Shown here in pieces: positions 29,230 to 38,804 of a DNA stretch of 64,000 nt. Source of the DNA: Methanobacteriota archaeon. GTDB lineage: Archaea > Thermoplasmatota > E2 > DHVEG-1. The notes beneath the pieces were generated by a model that did not search any database, had not been told where the DNA came from, and worked only from the letters and a program-made list of their open reading frames with translations. Positions within the stretch are counted from its first letter, which is position 1; each line of letters opens with the position of its first letter. Made by a program: the position numbers and the translations under genes. Location of the stretch: assembly GCA_026394495.1 (NCBI GenBank), contig JAPKYE010000072.1:1-64000 (forward strand), in the 5' to 3' direction.

Positions 29230-29550
29230 TTTGTATAATTACATTTCATAACGAATGATTCGTTAAAAACTAAAATCTATAAACTTTCTTCAAAGATTCT
29301 GTGATCTCATAAGGAGAGAGTATTCGTTACATTTAACGGTATTCTTATTAATGGATAAACGGATGAATCTCCTATCTTAAGTTCCTCCTGTTGGGATTAA
29401 GTTGATATAAATTTCTTATGGAGGAAGTATTCTTTTATATTTTGGTTTAGAAAAGTATACTATACATAATAAGAGAATTATAATTATTGATGTGTGTACT
29501 GTTAAATGGTTGTGTCATATCTATAAGTACTCTATTTCTCTCCTGTTGAA

Positions 29551-30168
29551 TTATATTGGATAGTTGATAGAGTAAGGGGAAATATCTATCTCCTTTCTCT
29601 CTACGATTTTCTTTATTAATTCAGGAGTATAATGCTCTTTAAATTTAATTACTAAAACTTTATCATTCTTTAATTGCTCTTCAATATAAGAAATGTTCCT
29701 GTGATTAATCGCTATTACGTGTTGGTATCTATTGAGTCTATCCCAAGTATAAAATTTAGATACTAATCGTGTCTTATAGAAATAATTCATCTGATACCTT
29801 AGTTTCTTCCAATTTGCTACTTCTATTAGATACTTGTAGATATTGTTGTTACTGTCTGTTATTCTAAGGTAATAATCTATCCCTTTTTGACCTCTGTAAT
29901 AGTGCCTTAAAGTATAGGAGTTAGGGATTGATTTAAAACTCTGAATATATCCATATTTTCTTAAGGTTTTGTTAGTATTATAAGCAAAGATATATTCACC
30001 AAGTCTGCCCTTAACATTATTAGCATCTTTTCCCATATTAATTGTCTTAAGAATATGATGAATCATATCTGTGTTTAATCTCCAATTCATACTTTCATTC
30101 TGTAATATCTCTATAGGATTCGAGATATGGCTTTCGCTAACCGATATAATTTCTTTAAAAGTAGACAT
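29551..30168 (-). CDS. possible PD-(D/E)XK-like nuclease, variant active site
   Basis: NVKGRLGEYIFAY ... GIDYYLRITD ... YLIEVANWKK. Confidence 0.45.
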   Translation of the reverse strand: MSTFKEIISVSESHISNPIEILQNESMNWRLNTDMIHHILKTINMGKDANNVKGRLGEYIFAYNTNKTLRKYGYIQSFKSIPNSYTLRHYYRGQKGIDYYLRITDSNNNIYKYLIEVANWKKLRYQMNYFYKTRLVSKFYTWDRLNRYQHVIAINHRNISYIEEQLKNDKVLVIKFKEHYTPELIKKIVERKEIDISPYSINYPI

Positions 30169-30348
30169 CTATTCATCTGAAATTATTTTAAGACATTTAG
30201 AATCTATTTTGTGGTAGATAATACGAGTATCTTCCAATGATGAAATAAACTCTTTAATTTTCTTAATACCTTCAACATCTGTCTTAACGATTACTCCAAA
30301 ATTGAAGTAACTCTTCATAAAATTATTCAGATCAATTTCGTTATTCAT
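30169..30348 (-). CDS. 59-aa hypothetical protein MNNEIDLNNFMKSYFNFGVIVKTDVEGIKKIKEFISSLEDTRIIYHK...
   Basis: Complete ORF adjacent to 30168 start; below track cutoff. Confidence 0.5.
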   Translation of the reverse strand: MNNEIDLNNFMKSYFNFGVIVKTDVEGIKKIKEFISSLEDTRIIYHKIDSKCLKIISDE

Positions 30349-30748
30349 TTTCTTATCCTATCCAATTATAATTACAAATCTACAAACAAAAGGTTAAGGA
30401 GAGGATGAAAACACCCTCTTCTTTCAAACCCATCAATAGTATAGCTTTTTTACCTCAAAATGATAGACTAATGTGTATTTTCTTCACTTTTTGATTTATG
30501 GCTATATTATGACCCCTAAAAGTCTATCTCGGAGAGAGTATCTATCGTCTATCGCATCTACGAGTTGTTGATCTTGGAGTTCTAATATTGACTTTATCCG
30601 CCTTTCTACTCTTGTTTGTTGTTTGCGGAAGTGGATATTTCTCATAAGGATTTTCTGTTGGTTGTTCATCTACATTCTCTTCACTCGGAAGAGGATAATT
30701 ACTAATTGGTTTCTTAATTGCCATATTAATTCTTTCCTTTTATAAATT

Positions 30749-31408
30749 TTATCCATAACATAATAACATATTGTTAATTGTATTACCATAGAGTCTTTCT
30801 ATAACTGGTTCTAATTCTTGTCTATGTTTATCTACTGTTAATTTTTTCAAATATTTACAGTGAAACCAAGTAGGTATCGCTATTACATAAATATCTGATA
30901 TATGATGCCAACTTATTGATATACCTTTAGGATAAGGATTTGGCATTACTTTAACAAATCCTAATCCTTTCTTTCTTGCATTATTCTGTGCTACAATTTC
31001 TTTAATATAAGTTATATGTTCTTCTCTATATTTTAGACCATATTCTCTAAGTTGTTTTTTATGTTCTTGGCAGTATTTCTTACCAAGTTCTCTTATCTGT
31101 TTTTTATGTTCTAATCTATATTTTTTATCTTGTATTCTTCTTTGTTCTATATGTTCTAAATAATATTTTCTATGATTATCTCTTCTTTGTTCTATATGTT
31201 CAAGTCTATACTGTTTGTGATAGTTTTTGAAGATTTCTTTATGAGATTCGTAGTACTTTTTCCTAATTATTTTTAGATGTTTTCTGTGTTTTAAATAATA
31301 TTCTTTTATCTGTTCCTTATGTTCTAGATTATATTTCTTATGATAATCTTTTATCTGTTCTTTGTGTTCTAAATTATATTTTTTATTGTACTCTTTTTTA
31401 TTAAACAA
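30749..31408 (-). CDS. tandem-repeat protein with C-terminal HNH-like domain
   Basis: Repeated (K)YxLEHKEQIKxY units followed by ISWHHISDIYVIAIPTWFH. Confidence 0.6.
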   Translation of the reverse strand: MFNKKEYNKKYNLEHKEQIKDYHKKYNLEHKEQIKEYYLKHRKHLKIIRKKYYESHKEIFKNYHKQYRLEHIEQRRDNHRKYYLEHIEQRRIQDKKYRLEHKKQIRELGKKYCQEHKKQLREYGLKYREEHITYIKEIVAQNNARKKGLGFVKVMPNPYPKGISISWHHISDIYVIAIPTWFHCKYLKKLTVDKHRQELEPVIERLYGNTINNMLLCYG

Positions 31409-31519
31409 TTCTTTCCTTCATAAGATATTTAGTGCCACAACGATAACAAACAAACTCACTATTGTATATCTCACCATCATTCGCTCCGCATTTCCTACAG
31501 ATTATGAAAACCACCTCTA

Positions 31520-31981
31520 TTAATACTCCTTTAAAATATAACCTAATTTTGTCTTTACTATACCATCATTAGGTACATCTTTACAGTCTTTGCATCCATC
31601 TTTAGATTTGTTTAGAATGAATATCTCTTCATTATTCGAGTTTGAATCCTTAGAACATAGATAATTAAGCAGTATCAAATCTTTATGAGTTTCATCTGAC
31701 AGAATACCATCTTTTGCTTTAACAATGACCTTATCTAAAACAGTACTAATATTAGTCCTATTGAGACTCAAAGCGTTATTCATAGTATCTAAAAACATCT
31801 CAGGGTTATCTCCTTCCTTAAATGAAGAGATAGTATCAGCGTGATTCTTTCCGATAGAGCAATTTAATCCTTCTCTTGAACTAATTTTCTCTAATAGTTT
31901 GAGTTTATTTGCTTCCCTGTTTTTGATATCTATAGCAAGTTGATTTAAACTTGTAGTATCCACCATTATATTCCACTCCAT
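31520..31981 (-). CDS. hypothetical protein of element
   Basis: 153-aa ORF; likely start MVDTTSLNQ. Confidence 0.5.
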   Translation of the reverse strand: MEWNIMVDTTSLNQLAIDIKNREANKLKLLEKISSREGLNCSIGKNHADTISSFKEGDNPEMFLDTMNNALSLNRTNISTVLDKVIVKAKDGILSDETHKDLILLNYLCSKDSNSNNEEIFILNKSKDGCKDCKDVPNDGIVKTKLGYILKEY

Positions 31982-32496
31982 TCTTCTTTTTTCTTCTGGT
32001 GTACATTTTGTTCTTGAAAGGTGTATCCTGAAATTCCACCATCTCTAATAACTTCTTTACTTTTAGATTTCATTGATTCATCTACTCGTTCTCGAATTTC
32101 TTGAGAGGGTAGATGATTTGTGTCAACTGGTCGGGTATATAATGTTCCTGTTCCAGTCTTTTCTTGTACAATGAAATCCTGAACTTTCTTCTTATCTACA
32201 TCTATGTTTAGTGTCATATTTTTTATCTCATTATTTCTTAACATTTTAACAGTATTCTTGAACTCCTTAGAGTTCTTTATTTCATTCAAGAGTGCATCCT
32301 CTAAAGATATGGATGTTTTAGTTACTGGAATAGCATCTTTAGATACTTGCATCTGTTTTAGACATCGTACATTCTCTAATCTTGAAGAATAGTCATTTAG
32401 TTTTGAATTATAGGAATCTCTAAGATTAGTTAACTGGTTTTGTAATAACTTCACTTGATTTTGAAGGTAATTCACTTTCTCGTTTAAATCGTTCAT
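31966..32496 (-). CDS. coiled-coil protein of element
   Basis: MNDLNEKVNYLQNQVKLLQNQLTNLRDSYNSKLNDYSSRLENV. Confidence 0.55.
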   Translation of the reverse strand: MNDLNEKVNYLQNQVKLLQNQLTNLRDSYNSKLNDYSSRLENVRCLKQMQVSKDAIPVTKTSISLEDALLNEIKNSKEFKNTVKMLRNNEIKNMTLNIDVDKKKVQDFIVQEKTGTGTLYTRPVDTNHLPSQEIRERVDESMKSKSKEVIRDGGISGYTFQEQNVHQKKKEEWSGI

Positions 32497-32668
32497 TTAT
32501 TTCCTTTAGTATAATACTACATTTCTTACAGATTGATTGAGTTTTTCCATCAATATGGAATATATTAATTCCATCCCTTTGATTTATATTTTCAAGTTCT
32601 TCTTCATCTTTTAATTCTATATTGTTACTATCTTGGCACATCCTACATTCTAATTGAATAAATCTCAT
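32426..32668 (-). CDS. zinc-ribbon-like protein
   Basis: LECRMCQD...SICKKCSI, two CxxC. Confidence 0.55.
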   Translation of the reverse strand: MRFIQLECRMCQDSNNIELKDEEELENINQRDGINIFHIDGKTQSICKKCSIILKEINERFKRESELPSKSSEVITKPVN

Positions 32669-32835
32669 ATGCTATCCTATAATTTTATTATACATTTTAG
32701 ACAGGTGTGGAGGCATATGTTTTATAAACCCTGCCTCCAAATGGGTTATCTCCTCATCTTACCTAAATGACGTAGGATGGCTCCTAGGCACCCTGTTCCA
32801 CAAATAAGATGAAGATTGAGTATGTCTGTGGAACT

Positions 32836-33138
32836 CTAAATTATTGATGTTAGTAATTCATCGAGATATTGGACTTTGAAATTCTCTAAAGATTTGAGTT
32901 GTGATAAGAATTCATCTTCTGAGATTCTTTGTTTTAGGATTTGTGATCTCCATGTATTAACCTGTATTAATTTAATCAAGAAATCTCTACATTCATCATT
33001 TTCAAATCCTTGTATTTTGAGATGTTCAAAGGTGTCTTTAACATCAGTATCGCTCTTTAGCAATTCATCCAGATATGGCTCAACATCTCCTAACTTTTTC
33101 GATAACTCTTTAGTAATTTGATTCCAATCCATTTTCAT
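32836..33138 (-). CDS. helical hypothetical protein
   Basis: 100-aa ORF. Confidence 0.5.
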   Translation of the reverse strand: MKMDWNQITKELSKKLGDVEPYLDELLKSDTDVKDTFEHLKIQGFENDECRDFLIKLIQVNTWRSQILKQRISEDEFLSQLKSLENFKVQYLDELLTSII

Positions 33139-33310
33139 CTCCTATAGTGGTAAAGGAAGGTGATTTTGCACCAAGGCACCTTCAACCTTGCTTTTCAGAT
33201 TGATAGTTCCAGATATATTATATTAGGTGTAGGCATTGAACACAATGACCCTAATAATCACCACATAAATCTATCAATGTGCAAGAACTCCAAAGAAGTG
33301 GTGACACGAA

Positions 33311-33418
33311 TTAACTCCCATATTTATTGATATAGATATTTGCCTGACAATCAGGACATATATCTACAGGAGAATCATCTGACAAGTTCTTCATCCCACA
33401 GATTTTACATCTCTTCAT
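33311..33418 (-). CDS. 35-aa zinc-ribbon mini-protein MKRCKICGMKNLSDDSPVDICPDCQANIYINKYGS
   Basis: Complete short ORF with two CxxC. Confidence 0.5.
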   Translation of the reverse strand: MKRCKICGMKNLSDDSPVDICPDCQANIYINKYGS

Positions 33419-33775
33419 ATCAATTCTAACAATCTACAATATCTATAATAATACAACATCTATAAGTTTAAGAATATGAGAGGATGTAGATACCGTTTAA
33501 AATCATATATTTCTATATGCCCATCTGGGAATCTACATCTATTAGTTTTAGATGGATATGGTATGAACTCAAGAGATGGCGAATCTCTTGTTCCTTGTGA
33601 ATGATGCAAGGAATCGAAATATGGGGTAAGATGCATTAGTATCCTAACCCCCCTTTGGATATCAAAGGAATCGGAAATTAAAGAAAGTTAGGGGATAATC
33701 CCCTGTAGAGATGTGTCTATCTGAAAGGCAATTACATAAAGCAAATAACACCATAAACTTCTATATCTGCATTAT

Positions 33776-33794
33776 TATAATTTATGGATGCATA
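33776..33794. repeat. att direct repeat (distal end)
   Basis: TATAATTTATGGATGCATA identical to 19998-20016. Confidence 0.85.
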
Positions 33795-33942
33795 ATTAAG
33801 AGGATATGCACGTGTAATATTCTCCGATTAATACTATAATTACCATTCAATGATCGTTTAAAAAATTCATTAAAAATAAATTTAGCAATTTCCAAAGGTT
33901 TAAAATAGAATTATAAAGAGCCACGTAATTCTTTTTAGTGCA

Positions 33943-35493
33943 ATGACCGAAAAAGATGATCATACGATAGCTGATTTAATTCACGACGAAACATTTGATA
34001 TGGATCCTGAAGAGATACGTAAAATTGGTTATCAAATGGTTGACCTTTTGGTCGAGTATTTTAAAGATATGCGTACCTCTGCAATTCTGCCTAATAAAAC
34101 TCTTCAAGAAATGAGTAAATTAATTTATGAGCCATTACCACAAAATGAACAAACTGCGGATAAGATTCTTGATGAATGTAAAAAAAAGATCATGCCTGAG
34201 ATGATTCGTATTGGTCATCCTCGTCTTCTTGGATGGATTCTTTCATCAGGAACCCCTGTTGGAGCATTTGCTGATGGTGTTGCAAGTGCATTGAATCAAA
34301 ATGTCTCTGTATCTGGTGCAGGTATGGCAACCGCAGTTGAACTTTTGGTTATTGATTGGATCAAAGAAATCATTGGATATGATCCTTGTGCGGCTGGTCT
34401 TTTGGTCAGTGGTGGTTCTCTTGCGAATCTTACCGCGCTTACGGTTGCCCGCAACATGAAAGCTAATTTTAATGTGCGTCACTGCGGCATGAAACAAGAC
34501 AGATTAGATAAAAACATGGTTCTCTATGTTTCGAAAGAGGTTCATGTCTGTGTACCTAAAGCAGCGAATATTCTTGGTATTGGGACAGATAATATTAGGT
34601 ATGTGAACGTAGATCACAATCTTCGTGTTGATACAGAAGATCTGAGGAAAAAAATTGTTGAAGATCAAAAAAATGGTTTACATCCGTTTTGTGTAGTTGC
34701 ATCTGCGGGAACCGTGAACACTGGTGCTATTGATCCGCTGGAATCAATTGCTGATATCTGTAAACAGTATGATCTTTGGTTTCATGTGGATGCAGCGTAT
34801 GGTGGTTTTGCTGCGCTTTCCTCTCGTCTGAAACCGTTACTGAATGGTATTGAACGGGCTGATTCTATTGCTATTGATCCTCATAAGTGGTTGTTTATTC
34901 CTTATGAGGCTGGTTGTGTTCTTGTGAAAAATTCATCGTATATGAAGCAGACGTTTGCTATGGGTGCAGAGTATATTCATGCAAATACTTCACCTATTTC
35001 AAATGAGGATGTTGATTTTTCTGATTATGGTATTCAGCTTTCTCGAAATTTTCGTGCGTTGAAAATATGGATGTCTCTTAAACAATATGGTGTACTTAAG
35101 TATGGGAGACTTATTGATCAGAATGTTCATCTGATACAGTATTTTGCGGCATTGATCAATGAAACAACAGATTTTGAGACACTGACCGATCCTTGTTTAA
35201 GTATTATTTGTTTCCGTTTTTTTCCTACGGATTTGCAAAAGATGTATAATGATTCTTCTTCGATTCAAAAGGAAATGATTTCTGAGTATCTCAATGTACT
35301 AAATCGTGATATTATAGAATGTATGCGTAGGGATGGACGAATATTACTATCCAGTACGATTCTTGGAAAAAGATTTGTTCTTAGGGCATGTGTTGTGAAT
35401 TATCGAACAACGAAAAAAGATATTGTTATGATTCTTGAGATAGTACGCGAGTTAGGAAGCAAGTCGGATAAAAAGCTTCGCAAGCCGTTTTAA
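33943..35493 (+). CDS. group II PLP-dependent (aromatic-type) amino acid decarboxylase
   Basis: HVDAAYGGFAALS and SIAIDPHKWLFIPYEAGCVLV around the PLP lysine. Confidence 0.93.
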   Translation: MTEKDDHTIADLIHDETFDMDPEEIRKIGYQMVDLLVEYFKDMRTSAILPNKTLQEMSKLIYEPLPQNEQTADKILDECKKKIMPEMIRIGHPRLLGWILSSGTPVGAFADGVASALNQNVSVSGAGMATAVELLVIDWIKEIIGYDPCAAGLLVSGGSLANLTALTVARNMKANFNVRHCGMKQDRLDKNMVLYVSKEVHVCVPKAANILGIGTDNIRYVNVDHNLRVDTEDLRKKIVEDQKNGLHPFCVVASAGTVNTGAIDPLESIADICKQYDLWFHVDAAYGGFAALSSRLKPLLNGIERADSIAIDPHKWLFIPYEAGCVLVKNSSYMKQTFAMGAEYIHANTSPISNEDVDFSDYGIQLSRNFRALKIWMSLKQYGVLKYGRLIDQNVHLIQYFAALINETTDFETLTDPCLSIICFRFFPTDLQKMYNDSSSIQKEMISEYLNVLNRDIIECMRRDGRILLSSTILGKRFVLRACVVNYRTTKKDIVMILEIVRELGSKSDKKLRKPF

Positions 35494-35519
35494 TAAATAT
35501 TTTTTTCTGTAAAACGAAA

Positions 35520-36002
35520 TTAAATTTCCTTGTATTCAAATTGTTTATATTTTTGTTTTATTTCTGGTGATATCTTCCACAGATGTGCTAGTACCGAGAG
35601 GGGAATAGTGTTTGCCTCCTTTTTTGCTTGTTGAATTTCCTTTTCAGTTAAATACGGAAAAAGAGGGCATTTTATAACAATGCAGCTTCGTTTATTGTTT
35701 TTATAGCGGGGAATAACCGGCCAGACTTTGCATAAGATTGGTTTTATTGTATGGATTTCACATGAGCAATCATCTTTTAGATAGGGGCATGAATTGTTTT
35801 TGTTTGTTTGTATCTCATAGATTCCTTCATCAATTTTGATGAAATGATCAGTGAACCCTGCGTTGATGATATCTTTTTTTTCTTTTTCTGTTATTGGAGG
35901 TTTGACTTGTTGGCAACAGAAGGCTTGGCATTTTTCACATACCATTAAAAATTTATGAGATATCGGCATAAAAAAAGAAGTATTTGACTTCCTTATAAAC
36001 AT
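35520..36002 (-). CDS. YkgJ-like cysteine cluster protein
   Basis: CEKCQAFCCQ, CPYLKDDCSCEIHTIKPILCKVWP. Confidence 0.82.
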   Translation of the reverse strand: MFIRKSNTSFFMPISHKFLMVCEKCQAFCCQQVKPPITEKEKKDIINAGFTDHFIKIDEGIYEIQTNKNNSCPYLKDDCSCEIHTIKPILCKVWPVIPRYKNNKRSCIVIKCPLFPYLTEKEIQQAKKEANTIPLSVLAHLWKISPEIKQKYKQFEYKEI

Positions 36003-36086
36003 TACCCGATAGTATATTATAAAAAAGCAAATATTAATATAGTGGTGAAGAGAACAATATAGTATAGTCTTGTTGGAGTAAAAACA

Positions 36087-37289
36087 ATGGATCTTGAACG
36101 ATTACTATTATTGATTTCTACAAATACATACGATTATCTTGATAGTAATCGAGAAATCATAAGATCTGAACTTAATCGTTTAGGTATTTCTTCAAAGGAT
36201 CAACCAGATCTGATGGAGAAAATAGTTAAAATTACTAAGATTGTGAATAACCCAAAAACTAGGGAAAGTTATCTGCAATCGTATTTCCGAGTGTTTCAGG
36301 AAGGTATCGATGCTGATGGCCGGGGTAGTTCGATTATTATTGAGATTACGAAAAAATGTGTAAAAAACTGTGCTCATTGTTATTCGAAGTTTAGTGGGAA
36401 AAAACAAGAAATGTCAGATGATACACTTGATGCCATTATCAGTTACGCACGATCTCATGTGAAACATATTTTTTTGACTGGTGGAGAGCCAACAATGGAT
36501 CCCAGGGTATTTGTTCTTGCGCAAAATAATCCAGATATACTGTTTTTTGTTTTTACCAATGGCAGCACAATGACTGATGCGTATGCAAAAAGAATATCTT
36601 CTTTTGGGAATATCATTCCTTTACTAGGCATTGATGGAGGTTCAGCTTATGCACATGATATGTTAAGGGGAAAAGGAAGTTATGCTGAGGTGATGGATGC
36701 AATTGATCATCTCAATAAAAACAATGTTTCCTGGGGGTATATTAGTTTAGTGACAGAAAAAAACGCGTATAATGTACTTGGTAAGAAATTCATTAATGAT
36801 AAAATTAAAAAAGGTGCTTTTATCGCCCGGTACCTCGAATATCTTCCTGTTGGTCCAAAACCATTGAAGGGTCTTATTCTTTCTGGGGAGACGTATTATT
36901 TTCTTGAAAAACGGAAAAAAGAGATTATTAAAGCAGGTAGTATTTATATTCAGGAGACTATGCAAGAAAAATGCAATGGTTTACTGTATTTTGATGTCGA
37001 TGGTAATATCAAAAACTGTTTTTGTTTTCATTACGCAAAATACAATGTAGCTGATGGTGATATCAACACGTCGATACAAAAGACACGCAAAGAATGGACG
37101 TCTTATTCATGGGTTGGTGAATGCCCGCTTTATGCAGATGCAATTCTATTCAAGAATCACTTAGAAAAAATTGGTTGGAAGCGGATTTCGTTTCGTGATG
37201 AAGAATATCTTAGTAATCCTGATATTGCTACATTGCTTACACGAAATTATAAACGTTTTTTAGAGATAAAAGCACTGCAAGGATTATAA
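36087..37289 (+). CDS. radical SAM protein with C-terminal Cys cluster
   Basis: IEITKKCVKNCAHCYSKF CxxxCxxC, LTGGEPTMDP, later C residues. Confidence 0.92.
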   Translation: MDLERLLLLISTNTYDYLDSNREIIRSELNRLGISSKDQPDLMEKIVKITKIVNNPKTRESYLQSYFRVFQEGIDADGRGSSIIIEITKKCVKNCAHCYSKFSGKKQEMSDDTLDAIISYARSHVKHIFLTGGEPTMDPRVFVLAQNNPDILFFVFTNGSTMTDAYAKRISSFGNIIPLLGIDGGSAYAHDMLRGKGSYAEVMDAIDHLNKNNVSWGYISLVTEKNAYNVLGKKFINDKIKKGAFIARYLEYLPVGPKPLKGLILSGETYYFLEKRKKEIIKAGSIYIQETMQEKCNGLLYFDVDGNIKNCFCFHYAKYNVADGDINTSIQKTRKEWTSYSWVGECPLYADAILFKNHLEKIGWKRISFRDEEYLSNPDIATLLTRNYKRFLEIKALQGL

Positions 37290-37388
37290 AAGCATAATAA
37301 TCGATAGATTTTTTAATATCTTTGATAATTTCATCCTTAAAGATTGCTGATGAATATCTATAGATATATTTTTAAGTGAGTAAATGCT

Positions 37389-37793
37389 TTGAAACATTTG
37401 GCGATAAGAAATATGAAAGAGAAAAATTTTGTTGTCCTTGACAATGAAGATGAGAAAGCCGTTCAGTTATTCGCTGAGCTTGGAATGCCAAAAAATCTCG
37501 CAAAAACACTACTCTATATTTATCAAGTTGATGAATGCAAGACTTCAGATATTGAACAATGTGCAGATCTTCGACAACCTGAGGTGAGCGTTGCTATCAG
37601 GGAATTACGGAAGAAAGGATGGATAAAAACAAGGTACGTGAAAAAGAGCGGTAAAGGAAGACCCAATCATGTCTATAAACCTGCTACGACGTTATCAGAT
37701 GTTATGAAAACTTTTGAGCAGGAGAAATTAAAAGATGTTGAAACCATTCAAAACGATATGGTAGAACTAGAACATCTTCTGAGTAATCGTTGA
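37389..37793 (+). CDS. archaeal HTH transcriptional regulator
   Basis: LAKTLLYIYQVDECKTSDIEQCADLRQPEVSVAIRELRKKGWI winged helix. Confidence 0.8.
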   Translation: MKHLAIRNMKEKNFVVLDNEDEKAVQLFAELGMPKNLAKTLLYIYQVDECKTSDIEQCADLRQPEVSVAIRELRKKGWIKTRYVKKSGKGRPNHVYKPATTLSDVMKTFEQEKLKDVETIQNDMVELEHLLSNR

Positions 37794-37904
37794 ATTCTAA
37801 ACGTATATTTTTGTTCTCGTGGTTTTACCTTCTGTTATGAAATATTTTAAGGATATGTTTTTAAAGAAATAAGGAATGTTTGTTTAAGAATCGGAGGATT
37901 ATTT

Positions 37905-38336
37905 ATGAAAGATAAAAAGAATTTTAATATTACTATTAGTGAATGGATAACTTTTTTACAGATAGAAATCTCTACAAAAAGTAACCATATTTCTTTATTA
38001 CATTCATTAACAACAGATCAAAAAGTAATGATGTCTACATCTATATCGTTATTGTTAGTTGGTATTTTAGCATTTATTAATGCAACAACACTTTCTATAA
38101 TAATAAAAATGGGTTGCATTCTTATTGTACTTATTATGTTTTTATTGTTTCTTTATCTCAATAATCAATATTGGAACGATAAATTCTTTAAAGATTTAGA
38201 ACAGAATTCTATATATATTGCAGATCTTAAACAAATTTTCGCAAAAATTCTTGAGGAAGAATTAACGGAGACTACAGAAGTTAAAAAAGAATACATGGCG
38301 ATTGTTAACAAAAACTTTATAAAAAACAAAACCTGA
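37905..38336 (+). CDS. hypothetical two-TM protein
   Basis: 143-aa ORF with two TM segments. Confidence 0.6.
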   Translation: MKDKKNFNITISEWITFLQIEISTKSNHISLLHSLTTDQKVMMSTSISLLLVGILAFINATTLSIIIKMGCILIVLIMFLLFLYLNNQYWNDKFFKDLEQNSIYIADLKQIFAKILEEELTETTEVKKEYMAIVNKNFIKNKT

Positions 38337-38470
38337 TTAAAAACCGTGTTAATCATTGACCGCTCATGGTATATAAAACTATCATTTTCTGAGGTTCCAT
38401 GGAAAAATAAGATTTCGTTATAACCTGTAATCTCTCATTATTATGCCATTAAACGGTTCCTAAAAATAAA

Positions 38471-38535
38471 GCGCCGTCCGCCGTATGCAAACCTTGGGTA
38501 TAGTTTATACCATCAAGAATGGTGAGAAAAAGGGA
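38471..38535 (+). repeat. left-end repeat L1 of tRNA-Asn cassette 1
   Basis: GCGCCGTCCGCCGTATGCAAACCTTGGGTATAGTTTATACCA...GAGAAAAAGGGA near-identical to 41321-41385. Confidence 0.9.
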
Positions 38536-38804
38536 CGGTTTTGATATCTTTTTCCTATTATTTAACGTAACTTATGTTTTGTACTAATGGATCCTTTACA
38601 TTCTTACAGAATTTCGAATCGATTTAAAGCCACTGGGGGAAATAATGAGCATAATTAATAGCTCGCAGAAAAAACAGCTATAATGTGCTTTAACGGTAGA
38701 TAATTAAGTGATTGAAGCCCCTTTTTACAAAAATTATAAATATAACATCCGGTGTAAAATAAATACTGAGAATAGAGACGGATAATTTACATTTAAATTC
38801 TTAT

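Larger units (their letters stand above)
19998..33794. mobile_element. ~13.8 kb integrative element of unknown type
   Basis: 19-bp direct repeat TATAATTTATGGATGCATA at both ends, integrase gene just inside the left end, almost all genes on minus strand, many orphan small ORFs. Confidence 0.85.

Noticed and set aside
24593-29548. CAACAGGAG copies as ribosome-binding sites
   Set aside because: Most copies are not followed at proper spacing by a start codon of a credible ORF, and genuine starts in the element use AGGAGG without CAAC
30749-31408. CRISPR array
   Set aside because: The periodicity is a coding repeat (YxLEHKEQIK) with diverged DNA and no spacers; no CRISPR array or cas gene seen anywhere in the window
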